A stretch of 64,000 bases of DNA from Cryptomeria japonica (lineage: Eukaryota; Streptophyta; Pinopsida; Cupressales; Cupressaceae). The notes beneath the pieces are model-generated. The model saw nothing but the letters and a program-made list of their open reading frames with translations, was not told the DNA's origin and did no database searches. Location: NCBI RefSeq assembly GCF_030272615.1, contig NC_081406.1, forward strand, positions 191,153,891 through 191,217,890, in the 5' to 3' direction. The position numbers were made by a program, and so were the translations under genes. Positions 11,375 through 22,965 of the stretch are shown one piece after another (position 1 is the first letter of the stretch; every line of letters begins with the position of its first letter).

Positions 11375-12143
11375 GATTGCAAAATTTAGGAGATTAATAC
11401 CAACATGCATAACTCTTGTGGCTCTTGGTTACCTTGACACAACTAATATCATGTAATTATATTTGAATAATGTTTCATATTGTCAAAATGTTTAGAAGGG
11501 TTGTCATCATATAGAGGAATCCTATTTTTTTTAAATCAAGGAGAGTTGTCTTTTTTGGCACCTCATTTTTATTTCTCATCTTTGCTTTGTTCTACTAAAA
11601 AATTCATGCACTTGAATCTATTCACCCTTTGCTGATAACCAATCTAAGAAATCTCTAGTTGGGTCTCCTATATTGAGTAATTATTTGAGGACATTATTTC
11701 AATATTTTTTCACCAAATATCTTTAGTAAAATTTGTTGAATGACACTTTTATGATTAATGGTAGCATTTAGGTGTTTAATGCCAACATGCATATCTCTTG
11801 TGGTTCTCAATTGCCTTGACACAAATAATATCATGTCCTTATATTTGAACAAGGATTTATATTGTTTAAATGCTGAGAAGGGTTATCATAATCTACTAGG
11901 AATCCTATTTTTTTTAAATCAAGGAGATTTGGCACTATTAGCACCTCATTTTTATGTGTCTCATCTTTGTTTTATTCTACTAAAAAAGTCATGCATTTGA
12001 ATCCATCACTCTTTGTTAATAAACAATCTAACAAATCATATTTGGGTTTCTTATATCGAGTAATTGTTTAAGGGTATTATTTTAGTGTTTTTTAATCAAA
12101 TATCTTTAGTAAAATTTGTGGAATAGTACTTTTATGATTAAAG
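11375..12143. repeat. Tandem duplication of about 382 bp
   Basis: Copy 1 spans about 11375-11757 and copy 2 about 11758-12143. Both contain 'ccaacatgcat' (11400 and 11782), 'aatcctattttttttaaatc' and 'acttttatgatta' near the end. Many differences show the duplication is old. Neither copy is convincingly coding. Confidence 0.85.
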
Positions 12144-12159
12144 TCTTATAATTTGGCTT

Positions 12160-12560
12160 TAGGAAACCTTGGAGTTTTGGACTTGGTCATACTAGCATTC
12201 CCACTGGACTTGTCATCTCTAGAATGTCTTTTACACCAACACCTATTTTCGCCTCTAAGCCCCCTTTCCTTAAATTTTAGGATTCTAGGTTTGGTCCTCC
12301 ATGCATCCTTTCCTCAAAGGTCATCTTTTTTTTGCCAAAATCCAAATTTTTGTATTTCAGAGTTTTAAACTTGGTCATCTTGACATGCCCGTTAGACTTG
12401 TCAACTCTAGTATGCCTTTCTCCCCACTCCTCTCTTCCCCTCTAAGCCTCTTTTCCTCAAGGGTCACCTTTTCCCTCCAAAATCCAAATTTCCAAAATTT
12501 AGGATTTTCTTGGTCACCTTGACATGCATATTGGACTTGTCATTCTTGGCATGCCAAGCT
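12160..12560. repeat. Degenerate tandem repeat, 2-3 copies of about 150 bp
   Basis: 'cttggtca...tgacatgc...gacttgtca' recurs three times, with 'cctctaagcc', 'tttcctcaa' and 'ccaaaatccaaat' between. Short frames here (12153-12368, 12301-12522) follow the repeat and show no domain. Confidence 0.65.
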
Positions 12561-13267
12561 TTTAAACTTCACTATTCAAACAATAAAAAACCTTACCTAC
12601 CTTCCTACACAACTAGGATACCATTAATGGTGTTGAAATAATATGATTAGACATATGAAATTTCCTAGATGCCTCTTCATACTTAGGAGCCCCTCTAAGA
12701 CATGAATGGTACATACAAAAGCATATGGTCCCTAATGTAAAGGGCACAGTTTCAATTGTATAGCCTATGAAGGCGATACAAGAAGAAATGGGAGGCATGC
12801 ATGTATTAAATATGATCATGGTTATTTCTTGAAGATCTCTTGATGGTGTTGAAAGACATACATTTTGCAAATTTTCCAAGAAAAAAATGAGTGTTGTAAA
12901 ACCAATAGAATAGTTGTCAAGATAATTGTGTCTCAACCTTGTAATTACATGAGGTGACTATTTATAGTAAGTTTACATTTAAACACAAATTGGTCCAAAA
13001 TTTTCCCCAAAGTTATGGATTGGCTAAATAAGAATGCAAATAATTTTTTGTTGCAATATTATGTTTGAATTTGAAGATATCAAAGTTACCATTTCTTAAA
13101 GTTTCATTTGAAGGTTTCAAAGTCAATTTCGAAGGCCTTAGAGGCTTCAGGTGGATCTAAAAGTGGCCACAACTAGTGTAGTAGGTTGTAGCTTGATAGA
13201 GAACTTCACAAATGGGAAATATAAAAATGTGTTGGATCATAAATGAGTAGTGAAAGGGAGTTACACA
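12561..13267. other. Unassigned sequence
   Basis: A minus frame at 12613-12936 has no recognisable motif. No repeat was seen. Confidence 0.4.
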
Positions 13268-13731
13268 TGTTGGTGTGTGTTTTGACACATTATAGGGTGT
13301 CTTGGATTAGATATTAGTTGGGATCCACTTCTTGAGTGGTTTTATCTCTTGGTTTTGTAATATCATTTAATAGTTTCATGTATTGTATCTCTTATATATT
13401 AGGTGTGTGAGATGGAGGTTGTGTGTAAGAGTCTTATTTTGTTGAGTTGCCTCTAAATCTTTGGTTGGTGATACTCCTATGAAAAGATTTCTCTGCAAGG
13501 ATAATGTATTTTGTTGTTGATTTTTTAATAATATATTGGGCGACTTTTGGAGTGTGATGTTTTTCTCCTAAAAGGCTTTTCTATACGTAAATCATTGTGT
13601 TATAGGAACGATGTTATTTGTGTTATTCTTGTTTAATTTTTGTAATTGTTGTAAAGATCTAAAAAAAAATTCCATACCTCTCCTCTTAAGGTTAATGTAA
13701 GAAGTTTTTTTGGTACCCTAACTTCCTTACA
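13268..13731 (+). mobile_element. 5' LTR of decayed Copia element D
   Basis: It begins TGTTGGTGTG and ends CTTACA. It is followed at once by 'agtgatatcaaagct' (13732-13746), a degenerate match to the initiator-tRNA-Met primer site that precedes gag in Copia elements. A coherent but broken Copia gag frame starts about 120 bp downstream on the same strand. No 3' LTR is found because the element is truncated near 17.96 kb. Confidence 0.5.
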
Positions 13732-13855
13732 AGTGATATCAAAGCTTGATTACCTTTGGTTTCAGTTGTGAATTATTGGGTTTTTTGAACTAATTTAGTT
13801 TTGATTGGAAGCCTATGTAGAAGATACATTGTAATATTATTGTAGGAAATTTTAG

Positions 13856-14640
13856 ATGGAAAATTTATTAGGGAGAATAGAGGTGGAGAAATTTTCTAAA
13901 AATAATTTTTAGATGTGAAAGCTGAAATGAAGGATCTTTTAATAGATCGATATCTATGGGATGTTATTGATGAGAATGTTTGTAGGCCTATAAGTCCTAT
14001 CATGGTTGCATACTATGATGTTATGGACTATAAAGCCAAGGGTATAATTAGATAATTATGCTTGGTAGACTTCATTTCAATTAATGTCCATTAAGACTCT
14101 ACAAAGAAGCTATGGAAAAAATTTGGTAAGATGTATCAAGCCAAATCATTAGTGAATAAGATTTTCTTGAGGAAGAAATTGTATTCCTTTAGAATGGAAG
14201 ATGGTGGATGAATTGAAAATAATATGGAAGCATTCAATATTTTTATGGTTCAATTGGTATATGTTGGTGTCAATATGGATGCGGAGAAATGTCGGATCTT
14301 GCTTTGTTCTTTACCTGATTTGTGAGATTCTCTTGTTATGGCCAATAATAGTACTTTATTTTAAAGACTAAAGATGTGGTGAGTTATTTTCTTTCTAAAG
14401 ATATGAGAAGGAAGGTATTGATAAATACCAAGGAGGCCCTAAGAGTTCATGGAATACCTAAGTAAAAAGGTAAGAAGAATGAGAAGCATAATATTTCTAA
14501 GTCCAAGGGCAAATCCAGATGTGATCCAAATCTCCTAGAAAGTCCAAAGTTATTTTTTAAAATTGTGGTAATCTTGGACACTTTCATAAAGAGTGAAAAC
14601 AAGAAAAAGAATAAATTTGATTTTGATTCTAAGTCTGAGA
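13856..14640 (+). pseudogene. Copia D gag, decayed
   Basis: A plus-strand frame from the ATG at 13856 keeps the pattern of the Copia gag family (UBN2-type), with stops scattered through it: MKDLLIDRYLWDVIDE near 13930-13980, TKKLWKKFGKMYQAKSL near 14100-14155, and LVYVGVNMDAEKCRILLCSL near 14255-14315. A broken zinc knuckle (CGNLGHFHKE) follows at about 14560-14595. Gag would assemble the particle and bind RNA. This copy cannot be translated intact. Confidence 0.7.
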
Positions 14641-14699
14641 AGGGATATGGTCATGAATTCATTATAGCTTTGGCCACTTATAAAGGTAATGAGCATGGT

Positions 14700-15017
14700 T
14701 AATTGAATCAAGTGCATCTTTTCATTTGATGGAGATAAGGTGTAATTGGGTGATGATTCTCATTTAGATATAGTTGATGATGAAAAAATTAGAATTAGGT
14801 TTCTTGATGTTAGAAAAAAAGGATTAATCATGTGTTTCATATCCTTCGACTAGCATGGAATGTTATCTATGAGAAAATTAATAGATGTGGGTGTGCATGT
14901 AGTCATTTTTAATGAAGTGTGCAAAATGGTTAGAGGTGATATGGTGATTTATAGAGGTGTCAAATTTGGCACATTGTATGAGATGGATGATTACACTGTT
15001 GAGTGTCATAATGTTTT
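14700..15017 (+). pseudogene. Copia D protease to pre-integrase region, decayed
   Basis: One frame at 14880-15010 reads KMVRGDMVIYRGVKFGTLYE, the sequence that lies between protease and the integrase zinc domain in Copia polyproteins. It stops at about 15015, where the inserted minus-strand sequence begins. The protease catalytic motif was not seen. Confidence 0.6.
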
Positions 15018-16560
15018 TGATTAAGGCAAAAATAGGTTTTGAAGGGACCCAAAACCATTTAACAAAAACAAAGATCAGTCTAGACTTAACAAGGCGTTAA
15101 GCCAACAAAGACCACTAAAATTGAACAACCCCATATAAAACATTATCCACATTACAACAAAGGGGAAAAGACAAAACATAGAAAAAAACAAAAACAAGAA
15201 CTAGCAGAAAAAACCAGACACAAAATAACCAACAGAGAACCAACACAGACACAACAAAGAACCAACATTAATCCAACAATTTCATAGTCCATTCCATCTC
15301 TTTTTTAATCCCAATCATAGTGTTGGTAATCTTCTTGAGCTTCTAAAAATAAAGAGGAGGTCTAGTGGCCTTTCTCTTTAATGTACTTGTGGTCCTTTTG
15401 TTGGGTCCTAAGGGGATATCCTTCTTAGTATTGGTGTCCACATCCACCACATCCTTTAGATAGAACTTCTCTTTAAGGCTGAAAATCATATTCTTGAAGC
15501 TTTCTACAGTGGCACCAATCACCCAATGACTTGTTTTGATAATTACTTTGATGGATTCCTTGACTTTTGCAATTTGGTCTTCTTTTGTAGTCACCCTGGC
15601 TGCATAGCCTTTCTTTAAATCATCGAAAGCCTCAATAATAGTTTTAAGGCAATCAATGACATAGGCCTTTTCCTTCTCGGACCTGTGGCTTATCTCATCT
15701 AACACCTGCACATTCTCCATCTATTTAACTTTATCTTTGACAATCTCCAAGTTTCTATTATCGACTCTTTCTTTCAGCTGGATGTCCTTAATCTCATGAA
15801 AAATACACTTAAATATCTTAAAGGTATCCACAGCCCCATCTCTAGCTAAAGCCAGGACATCAGTAACATTTTCCTTGTTAGAACACAACAAGTGCGAAGA
15901 AGGGTCAAGAGAATTCGGAAAGGGCTGGCAATTCTCAAAGTTTTGATCAGGAGGGGACTCGCTAGAAGAAAAGGAAATCTTACCTTCACTATGAGGGTTA
16001 TCAACCAAAGAACCAACAAGCTTAGGATCAAACTGAAGATTACCAACATGGGGGAGATTGGCCTGCAAGGGTTTTTAGATTTAGTGCTCTTAACAACACT
16101 AGCTTTCCCCTTATTTTTAGGGGTGGTCATAGGGGGGATAAGTCTTCATCATCAGTCTCAGTATAGTACTCATTATCCAAAGAGTGAGAATCCTCCGAGC
16201 CAATATTAATCTCAAGGGGAGAGGAAGTCACTAATGACAAATATTTGGCATGATCAATGATAAGAAGGATAAGACCTTCATGCAAAACAGGGTTTTTGAC
16301 AGGATCTTTCTTGTGTTTAGCCATGCTAGCATTTAAAGAGCTCGCAAGAAAGAAGGGAAAGGAAATTTTCACTTTGTTTTGGAAATGGTTTAGGAGTGCA
16401 AAATGGTAGGTGAAATATCTGGTATACCACCCATCAAGAGTGACATACACCATAATCACCTTCAGGACATCACCCCAAATGGACTTAATCTTCATAGTAT
16501 TGTAGCTAGTAGTCCCATCTCTCACCAAATCTCTCATCTCTAATATCCTTCTCCTCTTTA
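15018..16560 (-). mobile_element. Unclassified ORF-bearing insertion in Copia D
   Basis: Minus-strand sequence separates the pre-integrase and integrase parts of Copia D, so it inserted later. Read on the minus strand it holds one decayed ORF (16537 to 15343), then an untranslated tail that ends 'gggtcccttcaaaacc...tttttgccttaatc' at the left boundary. There is no poly-A and no LTR. A LINE/RTE-like origin is possible, but no reverse transcriptase is present. The right boundary is approximate. Confidence 0.45.
15343..16537 (-). pseudogene. Unknown protein, about 400 residues, broken
   Basis: Three consecutive minus frames appear to be one former protein. 16537-16127 has a mixed hydrophobic domain (YFTYHFALLNHF, FFLASSLNAS, EGLILLIIDHAKYL) ending in an acidic stretch. 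A frameshift near 16070-16130 leads into 16068-15721 (Ser/Pro-rich, then charged). That runs in frame, through a single TAG, into 15720-15343, a predicted coiled coil with a basic tail (TLKRKATRPP). I do not recognise the family. The order helical domain, disordered linker, coiled coil, basic tail loosely resembles ORF2 of element A and the fragment at 22.4-22.97 kb. No catalytic motif was seen. Confidence 0.45.
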
Positions 16561-17640
16561 GGGAAGAGTGTCACTGCCTTTTCAGAGGATTTTTTGTCTA
16601 TTGATTGTAATAATGTTTCTATGAAAAGAAATTTTTTGAATACTTTGCTAGAAGAATTAAAGGTTTCACCTTTACCAAATAGTTATGGATTTTAGGTACA
16701 CCTAGGGGTTCTCTTTGTTCTAAATCAGTTACCTACAAATAAAGCTATATTAACCAAAGACTTGGTCACATTGGATAAAAGGGTCTAAGGATCTTAAAAA
16801 ATAAAAAACCTTGTTGAAGGTTTGAATGGTTGTAATCATGATTTTGATTTCTGTGAGCATTGCATTTATGGGAAACAAAGTCACATTTAGTTTTACTTGA
16901 GTTCTCATAAATCTTGTGGTGTGTTAGACTGTTTTCATTCTAATGTGTTTGGTTCTGTAGATGTTCTTTCCATTGTAAAATCCACATATTATGTTTCATT
17001 TATTGATGATTATAGTAGAAAGACATGGGTATATTTTCTAAAGAGTAAATTTGAACTTTTCAATAGACTTCATGAGTTTAAAAAAATGGTTGAGTTGCAG
17101 ATGAGAACGAAAATAAAATATTCGAAGACTGATAACGATGGTGTTTTTTCTCTAATAATTTTGATAGATTTTGTAAATATAGTGGCATTCATAGACAAAA
17201 AAGACTTTGTATTCTCCACAACACAATGGATTTGCATATAGAATGAACAAAACAATGATGGAGAAGGCTAGGAGTATGCTAAGTGGTGCTGGTCTAGAAT
17301 AAAAAAATTTGCTTAAGTTTTTGCCACTACTTGCTACCTAACTAATAGGTCTTCTACATCAGATCTTGTTGATAAAACACATATGGAGACATGATCGGGT
17401 CATAATCCTTCATTGAGATATCTTAGAGCTTTTGGTTATGAGGCATATGCATATGTGCCAAAGGAGAAATGAACGAAGTTGGAGAAATTGGTTGTGAAAT
17501 GCATCTTCATTGGGTATTGTTATGGTGTGAATGGGTACAAGATTTGAGATCTTATTACACATAAGTTAATACATAGTAGAAATATTATTTTTAGAGAAAC
17601 TAACCCTCCTTTTGTTACATTGTAGCTAGAACAAACTAAA
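16561..17640 (+). pseudogene. Copia D integrase, decayed
   Basis: The zinc-binding part survives as RLGHIG (about 16765) and CEHCIYGKQSH (about 16855-16890). The core follows in an open stretch, 16897-17241: YVSFIDDYSRKTWVYFL carries the first catalytic Asp, and KTDNDGVF replaces the usual RSDNGGEF around the second. The region LRYLRAFGYEAYAYVPKEK at about 17400-17470 matches the integrase C-terminal part. Stops and shifts show it is inactive. Integrase would join the cDNA copy to host DNA. Confidence 0.75.
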
Positions 17641-17759
17641 CAATAATATATGATTCAACTTCCTTTTATGCTTGAGAAAGTTGAATCAAGAACCGTAGAT
17701 AAACAAGAAGTTGAGGAGAGCTCATCTAGCTTTGAATCTTTAGAAGAGGAGGAAATAGC

Positions 17760-17960
17760 TCCAACTCAACTTGTTTGATGGTCTACAAGGCATAGAAAAC
17801 CACTTAAATGGTATTCTACTAATGATTGAAGATGTGTGTTTTCTTTGAATACTAACATAGATGAACCTAGACCTATGGAAAAAGCATTAGGTATAATGAT
17901 GCAAAATCATGGAAAGTTGCTATAATTGAAGAAATGACAAATTTGAAAAATAATGATACA
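17760..17960 (+). pseudogene. Copia D reverse transcriptase, first residues only
   Basis: Fragments around 17860-17955 (EPRPMEKAL, then a NLKNNDT-like end) match the region just before the Copia RT core, compare [16 protein letters not shown] in Copia C. The homology ends abruptly at about 17960. The rest of RT, RNase H and the 3' LTR are missing. Confidence 0.5.
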
Positions 17961-18898
17961 TAATGCCCATGTGGAACCATCTCAACCTTGACAGAGTAAG
18001 GGATATTAGCTTACCTGGTTCACGAAGGTCTTCCTAATCCTAACCCAAATTACCACCCTTGGGCAAGGCATTGGGGTCACCATAACCATTTCTTATCTTA
18101 TTATTGTGAATTGCTAATACCCAAACCCTCCTAGAATCAATTAATTAAATTATCACTTGATTACAAGGTAAGCTCCCAATGAGATATTCTGGTGGTCTAG
18201 ACCCTGGGTAACTTGGTTGTCTACTCCCCACGAACCTAGTCAATCACTTGGAAGCCCACTCCCCCTAGCATGCACCTAGACCTTAGAGTGACAATAATCC
18301 ACATCACATAAACATGTCCTCTCAATATATCATAACAAGATAACCAAGGTTATACATCAAATAATAATCTCCAAGAACATGAACAACATATGCCAAAATC
18401 ACAGCCTTACATAGGAAACCAAGAATCATCAAAGATCAAGAATCTCATTATCAAAAGCATCCAATATGAGCCCAAAGAATAAAAACAAGGAATTTCCCAT
18501 CTTACTCAATCCATTAGTGTAATTAATCATCTCAAATCAATAACTCATTCTCAGAACAACATCAAGAAACTCAGAAAAGCCAAAAGGACAGCCTCTGGAC
18601 TGGCAAAACCAAAAGAATAGAAAGCAAAGATGACTCAAAACATCAAACATAACAGTCTAGCACCTACGTAGACAATCTCAACGCATATAAAAAATAGTGC
18701 ACTGCTTATGCCAATAAAAATAGTGCTTCTATTTAACAATTTAGTGCATATGAACAACTTTGCAGTGCATTCACAAACTTCTACCGTGCATACACAAGAC
18801 TCTGCGACACATATACTAATTTAAACAACACAAATACCAGACAAGGCAATGCATATACAATGCAGACTAGCACATACACCCAATAGGGCAACACATAT
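17961..18898. other. Unassigned; GCGCATATGC-like motif array at its right end
   Basis: No gene recognised. From about 18660 to 18895 short 'gtgcatatg/gcacatac'-type motifs recur every 20-35 bases and resume at 19680-19770, after the solo LTR. They resemble the array at 44490-44830. Confidence 0.45.
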
Positions 18899-19677
18899 TG
18901 TAGACACCTAAAATTGTCCAGTCTAATTAAATAAATATTTTATTTATTTAATTACTTTAGCCTAATTCTTCTATTAATTAAATAAATCTTTATTTATTTA
19001 ATTAATTCATTTATCCTCTTCTAGCCTTATTTCTCATTTAAATAAATACATTTATTTATTTAAATTATCATTTTCCTAAATTAAATAAATATTTTATTTA
19101 TTTAATTGATCCCTATTCTTCTATTAATTAAATAAATCTTTATTTATTTAATTAATTCATTAACCTTTTCCACCCATGACACATGTCATTCATCTCTTAA
19201 TTCATACACTCCCTACCCCTTTCATTATTTTATTATTTTCTTTGCCTGCCTTCTAATTATAGCCGACCTCTTTTACACCTCTCAATCTTACCCCTCCATT
19301 TCATATAGTGGCTTCTATATAAGGAGATGCTTCCTTCATTATCAAACCCTAACTCACTATGCATTCAGCCCCAACTATGCTTTGCACTTTCATATGCGAT
19401 CCTACTTGCAACCACATTTCCATTCTTTGTTGAGCTCTTGTGCACACATAAAATCTGAGAGCAAATATATCAAGCAAGATCAATGGAGATAGGAAGAATG
19501 GAGATCCAAAACCCTATTGGACATGTGATGGTATAATCTTTGTGATTTCATTTGATTTGCATTGTCTTAGGTAATCTTCATATGTTATGGTGGATCTTTG
19601 TTGTTGTTAGGCTAGGGTTTTGTGGTTGAATTCATTTAGTCTTTCATCATTGTTGTTATCCATTTTCACCATATACA
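18899..19677 (+). mobile_element. Solo LTR of Gypsy type
   Basis: It starts TGTAGACACC and ends ATATACA. The flanks CATAT (18894-18898) and CATAC (19678-19682) match at four of five bases. Its start resembles that of the LTR at 45659 (TGTATACACC). U3 contains AT-rich palindromic modules ('aaataaatattttatttatt'). A TATA box is at about 19315-19323. No internal region remains. Confidence 0.7.
19315..19323 (+). promoter_or_regulatory. TATA box in solo LTR
   Basis: 'tatataagg' lies about 415 bp into the LTR, between the AT-rich U3 and a transcribed-looking leader. Confidence 0.5.
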
Positions 19678-19682
19678 CATAC

Positions 19683-22240
19683 AATAGATAAAGTTGCGCA
19701 TATACAAAAAGCTTTAGCACATACAAGTAGTAGAATAACACAAATACAACAGAGCACAAAAAGGTCTCAAAATGACCCTAAAACGTTTAGCCATGTTCGA
19801 AAAATAAATTAAACACATAAGCCAAAGTTGGACTTAACAAAAATAAGGCGTAAATAAGTCAAGACATGAAATAAATTGAATTAACCAAGACAACACCAGC
19901 AACCAATCCATCCAAAATTCACAGCAAGCATTTCTAGAAAAGTTAATCACAAAATACAATAGTCCCCATAATACAAAATTAATTTAACAACTTAAATTTC
20001 TTATCCCCGCATACAATCTTTTACAAACAGTCCATTTCAATAACAAAAGAAGTAGATCTCCAACCTGGTATTAGAAGTTATGAAAAGACAACAATCTGAT
20101 GAAGTGCAATCCCAACTCCAAGCTCCAAAACCAAAAATCCCAAAATCTTCAAATAATGCAAAATTTCTCCAACCAAGGCCACACCATGACAATCTTAGAA
20201 AACCAAATAAATAGAATTCCATTCAAAATCCATGAAACATGTTAGCCAATAAAAAATAATTAGAAATATAATATTTCATACCAACCCCTACCCAAATTCG
20301 AGGTAAGAGAAAATATTAAATAATATTACTTAACTTACCCCAATATCTCAACCGATAATAAAATAGGGTAGGTAGGGTAAATAATTAAACCAAATGGAAA
20401 AATGGAAATTAAATAATAATAACCAATAAATAAAATATAAAGGCTTAGTAAAATAAACCCAATAAATCAAAGGCCCAATAAAAAATAATCCAAAAGAATA
20501 TATTTCTTACTAACCATCTCGAAAATTAAAACAACAATAATATAAAATAATATTATTACAATCTCCAACCTCACAGCCAATAATGAGAGGGGGTAGGTAA
20601 GATAAATAATAAATAAATAATGGGTATGAAGAATAAACAAAATAGACAATAAATAAACCCATTGACCAATAAATAAAATAGAAAGGGCTAATAATTAAAA
20701 TAAATAAATCAAAAGCCCAATAAATGTTAAACCAAAAAAAAATATAAATAAATAAATAAATAATAAACAAATAATAACCAATAAATAGATAAACCAATAA
20801 TAAATAAATAAATATGCAATAAACAAATAATTTAATGTACCGATAGATATAAAAATATTTCGTCCAATATAATTTAAACTCAATACCATTACTATCTCCA
20901 CATACATATAAAATACAATAAATAAATAAATAATCTTTCATGCATAATTATAAATGTCAAATATTATGATCCAAAAAATAACATTAATAAATAATAACCC
21001 TCAATAATTAATTATGCAATTATATATAAATACCAATGTCATCCAATAATTTAATTTTGTTATTAATAAACTATATAAGACAATTAATTAATTAATAATT
21101 TAATTAACCAATAATCGCAACTCCTCAAGACAACCCATCAGAGGGTAATATAAAATACCACAAGACAACTCTAACCACAAAACTAAGACTAACAAGATAC
21201 CAACTTAAACCTAGAGTGTAGAATGGGATTTCATGTCATCTCCAATTAACTTGTCATTGGGATGAAGATATGCTCAGACCTTGAAGCCAGGTGGAGTCAA
21301 TGTCTAGTACCGACAAACCTGTCACCACCAATACATGTACAACAACATATACCATAACCTATATCATGAAATAGGTAGACAAGTGAAGGGGAATCACAAT
21401 GCCATATCGTGCTCATGTATGAGTGGTATGACATCATCCCTATTACAAACACAGTAAAAGATGGTCACAACAACCAAGCACTATTATGATCATCATCATA
21501 TCCAATATAATCATGAAATAGGGTTAGTACATAGTATGATACCATCGAATCATCATAAAAGTAGACTAAGCTATATTAATATGGTCTATTGATGTACAAA
21601 AAGGCAAGATGAATCAGGGAGGGACACTACAATATCTGATTATAGGTGGAAATACCTTTCAAATTAATTAATTTTGTCACCTCAAAAATCATATCTATAA
21701 TAGTATATGTTGTCATTCAAATTATTAATAGGGTTGACAGCTTAACCAAACAAAAAAGATTTAAAATTGAACAACAATTTATTTTTTAATGGTTACTTCT
21801 AAAATCCACCAATCAAATAATACATAATAAGGCCAAAATAAATGACCTAAGACCAAAATAAATGACATAAGGCCAAAATATATGACATATGCAATAGTTT
21901 CATGTCATTCAAGCAATTAATAGAGTTGACATTTAATTCAATGAATCAAATGCATGAAGACATATAATTTACGAAAAAACAAATTTAAAAATAAAAATTG
22001 TTTTTTGCACTAACTATTTCCAATATCAACCAATAGAAAGACAATAAACAACATTTTAACGATTATCTAAAATATAAAATTAAATTTAAATAATAGGGTT
22101 CTTGCTCAAAAAATATAATTCTATATGCTCATTGGATAAATCAATAAAAGAAATAGAATGCATCTCATGCATAATTATTCCTTCATTTGACAAGAACTAA
22201 TAATATTGCTTTTGATATTAAAAGAAACCAAAACAAGGGG
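19683..22240. repeat. AT-rich, repeat-dominated sequence without genes
   Basis: 20290-20720 contains two degenerate copies of about 240 bp ('ggtaggta(g)ggtaaataa...aaggcccaataaa'). 20730-20960 is mostly 'aataaata'. 21830-21900 holds three copies of an 'aaggccaaaataaatgacata' unit. Leu/Ile/Phe-rich frames on the minus strand (20467-20941) come from the simple sequence and are not called. Confidence 0.6.
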
Positions 22241-22429
22241 GCTGACCCAGGTACAAAACAATAAAAACAGTGGCAAGCCAACTGTCAGCAAAGCATCAAC
22301 AAATTCATAGCCCCCTAAACTTTTCCTCTATCAAAAACTTTAATCATTCTACACATATTAACCAGGTAAACAAAAGTCTTAATAAAAGCATGCCACGCAA
22401 GGCAACAGATAGTTAAGTTCAAGCATAAC

Positions 22430-22965
22430 CAAAAACTAAAACTATAAGCCGATAGGCCACTAGGGCCAAACAAAAAACCAAAGATCCAGACCATAGAAGA
22501 CAACTATTTCTTTTTCCCATGGCTCCTCTTGGGGAGGAGTTTCCTAGCCCATTCCTTGGTGAGGAATTTGAAGAGGTCCCTGTAGTCTTCATCCTCCTTT
22601 CCTTTGCCTTTGATTGTGCTTTCCTACAAAAGACAGAAAGTGGTCGCTGAGCATTGCAGAACATTCAGAGCAAACCTGGAGACGTCCTGCAACTTGTTCT
22701 TGATGGCCTCCATTCTGTTGGTGATTTCCTGCAAGTTTTCAAACATACCCTCCACTTTGTTACCCAATTCCGCTAGATTGTTGTCCTCTTCCTCCTTTAT
22801 GCTGCTCACTTCCTCCACCACCATCATCTTATTGAACCTGAGAGTAGGGGACAAAGAGTTGGTCTGGGATTTAGGGCCCGTCTCCAGACTCATGGAATAA
22901 TTAGGCCTCCAGACTAATAATATCATTATTCCTTGAAATAATATTGTTATTTTATGACAATGCAT
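22430..22965 (-). pseudogene. Fragment of a coiled-coil protein, unknown family
   Basis: The minus frame 22965-22624 reads through a strongly charged, heptad-like stretch (KVEGMFENLQEITNRMEAIK). A shift leads into 22664-22419, a Ser/Gly/Lys-rich tail (TSSNSSPRNGLGNSSPRG). The untranslated part to the left ends near 22240 in 'gggtcagccccc...' on the minus strand, which loosely resembles the end of the 15-16.5 kb insertion. It is probably the 3' remnant of the same kind of element, but this is weak inference. Confidence 0.4.

Noticed and set aside
20467-20941. Overlapping minus-strand frames rich in Leu, Ile, Phe and Tyr that look like membrane proteins
   Set aside because: They are translations of 'aataaataaata' simple sequence; no domain and no start context.
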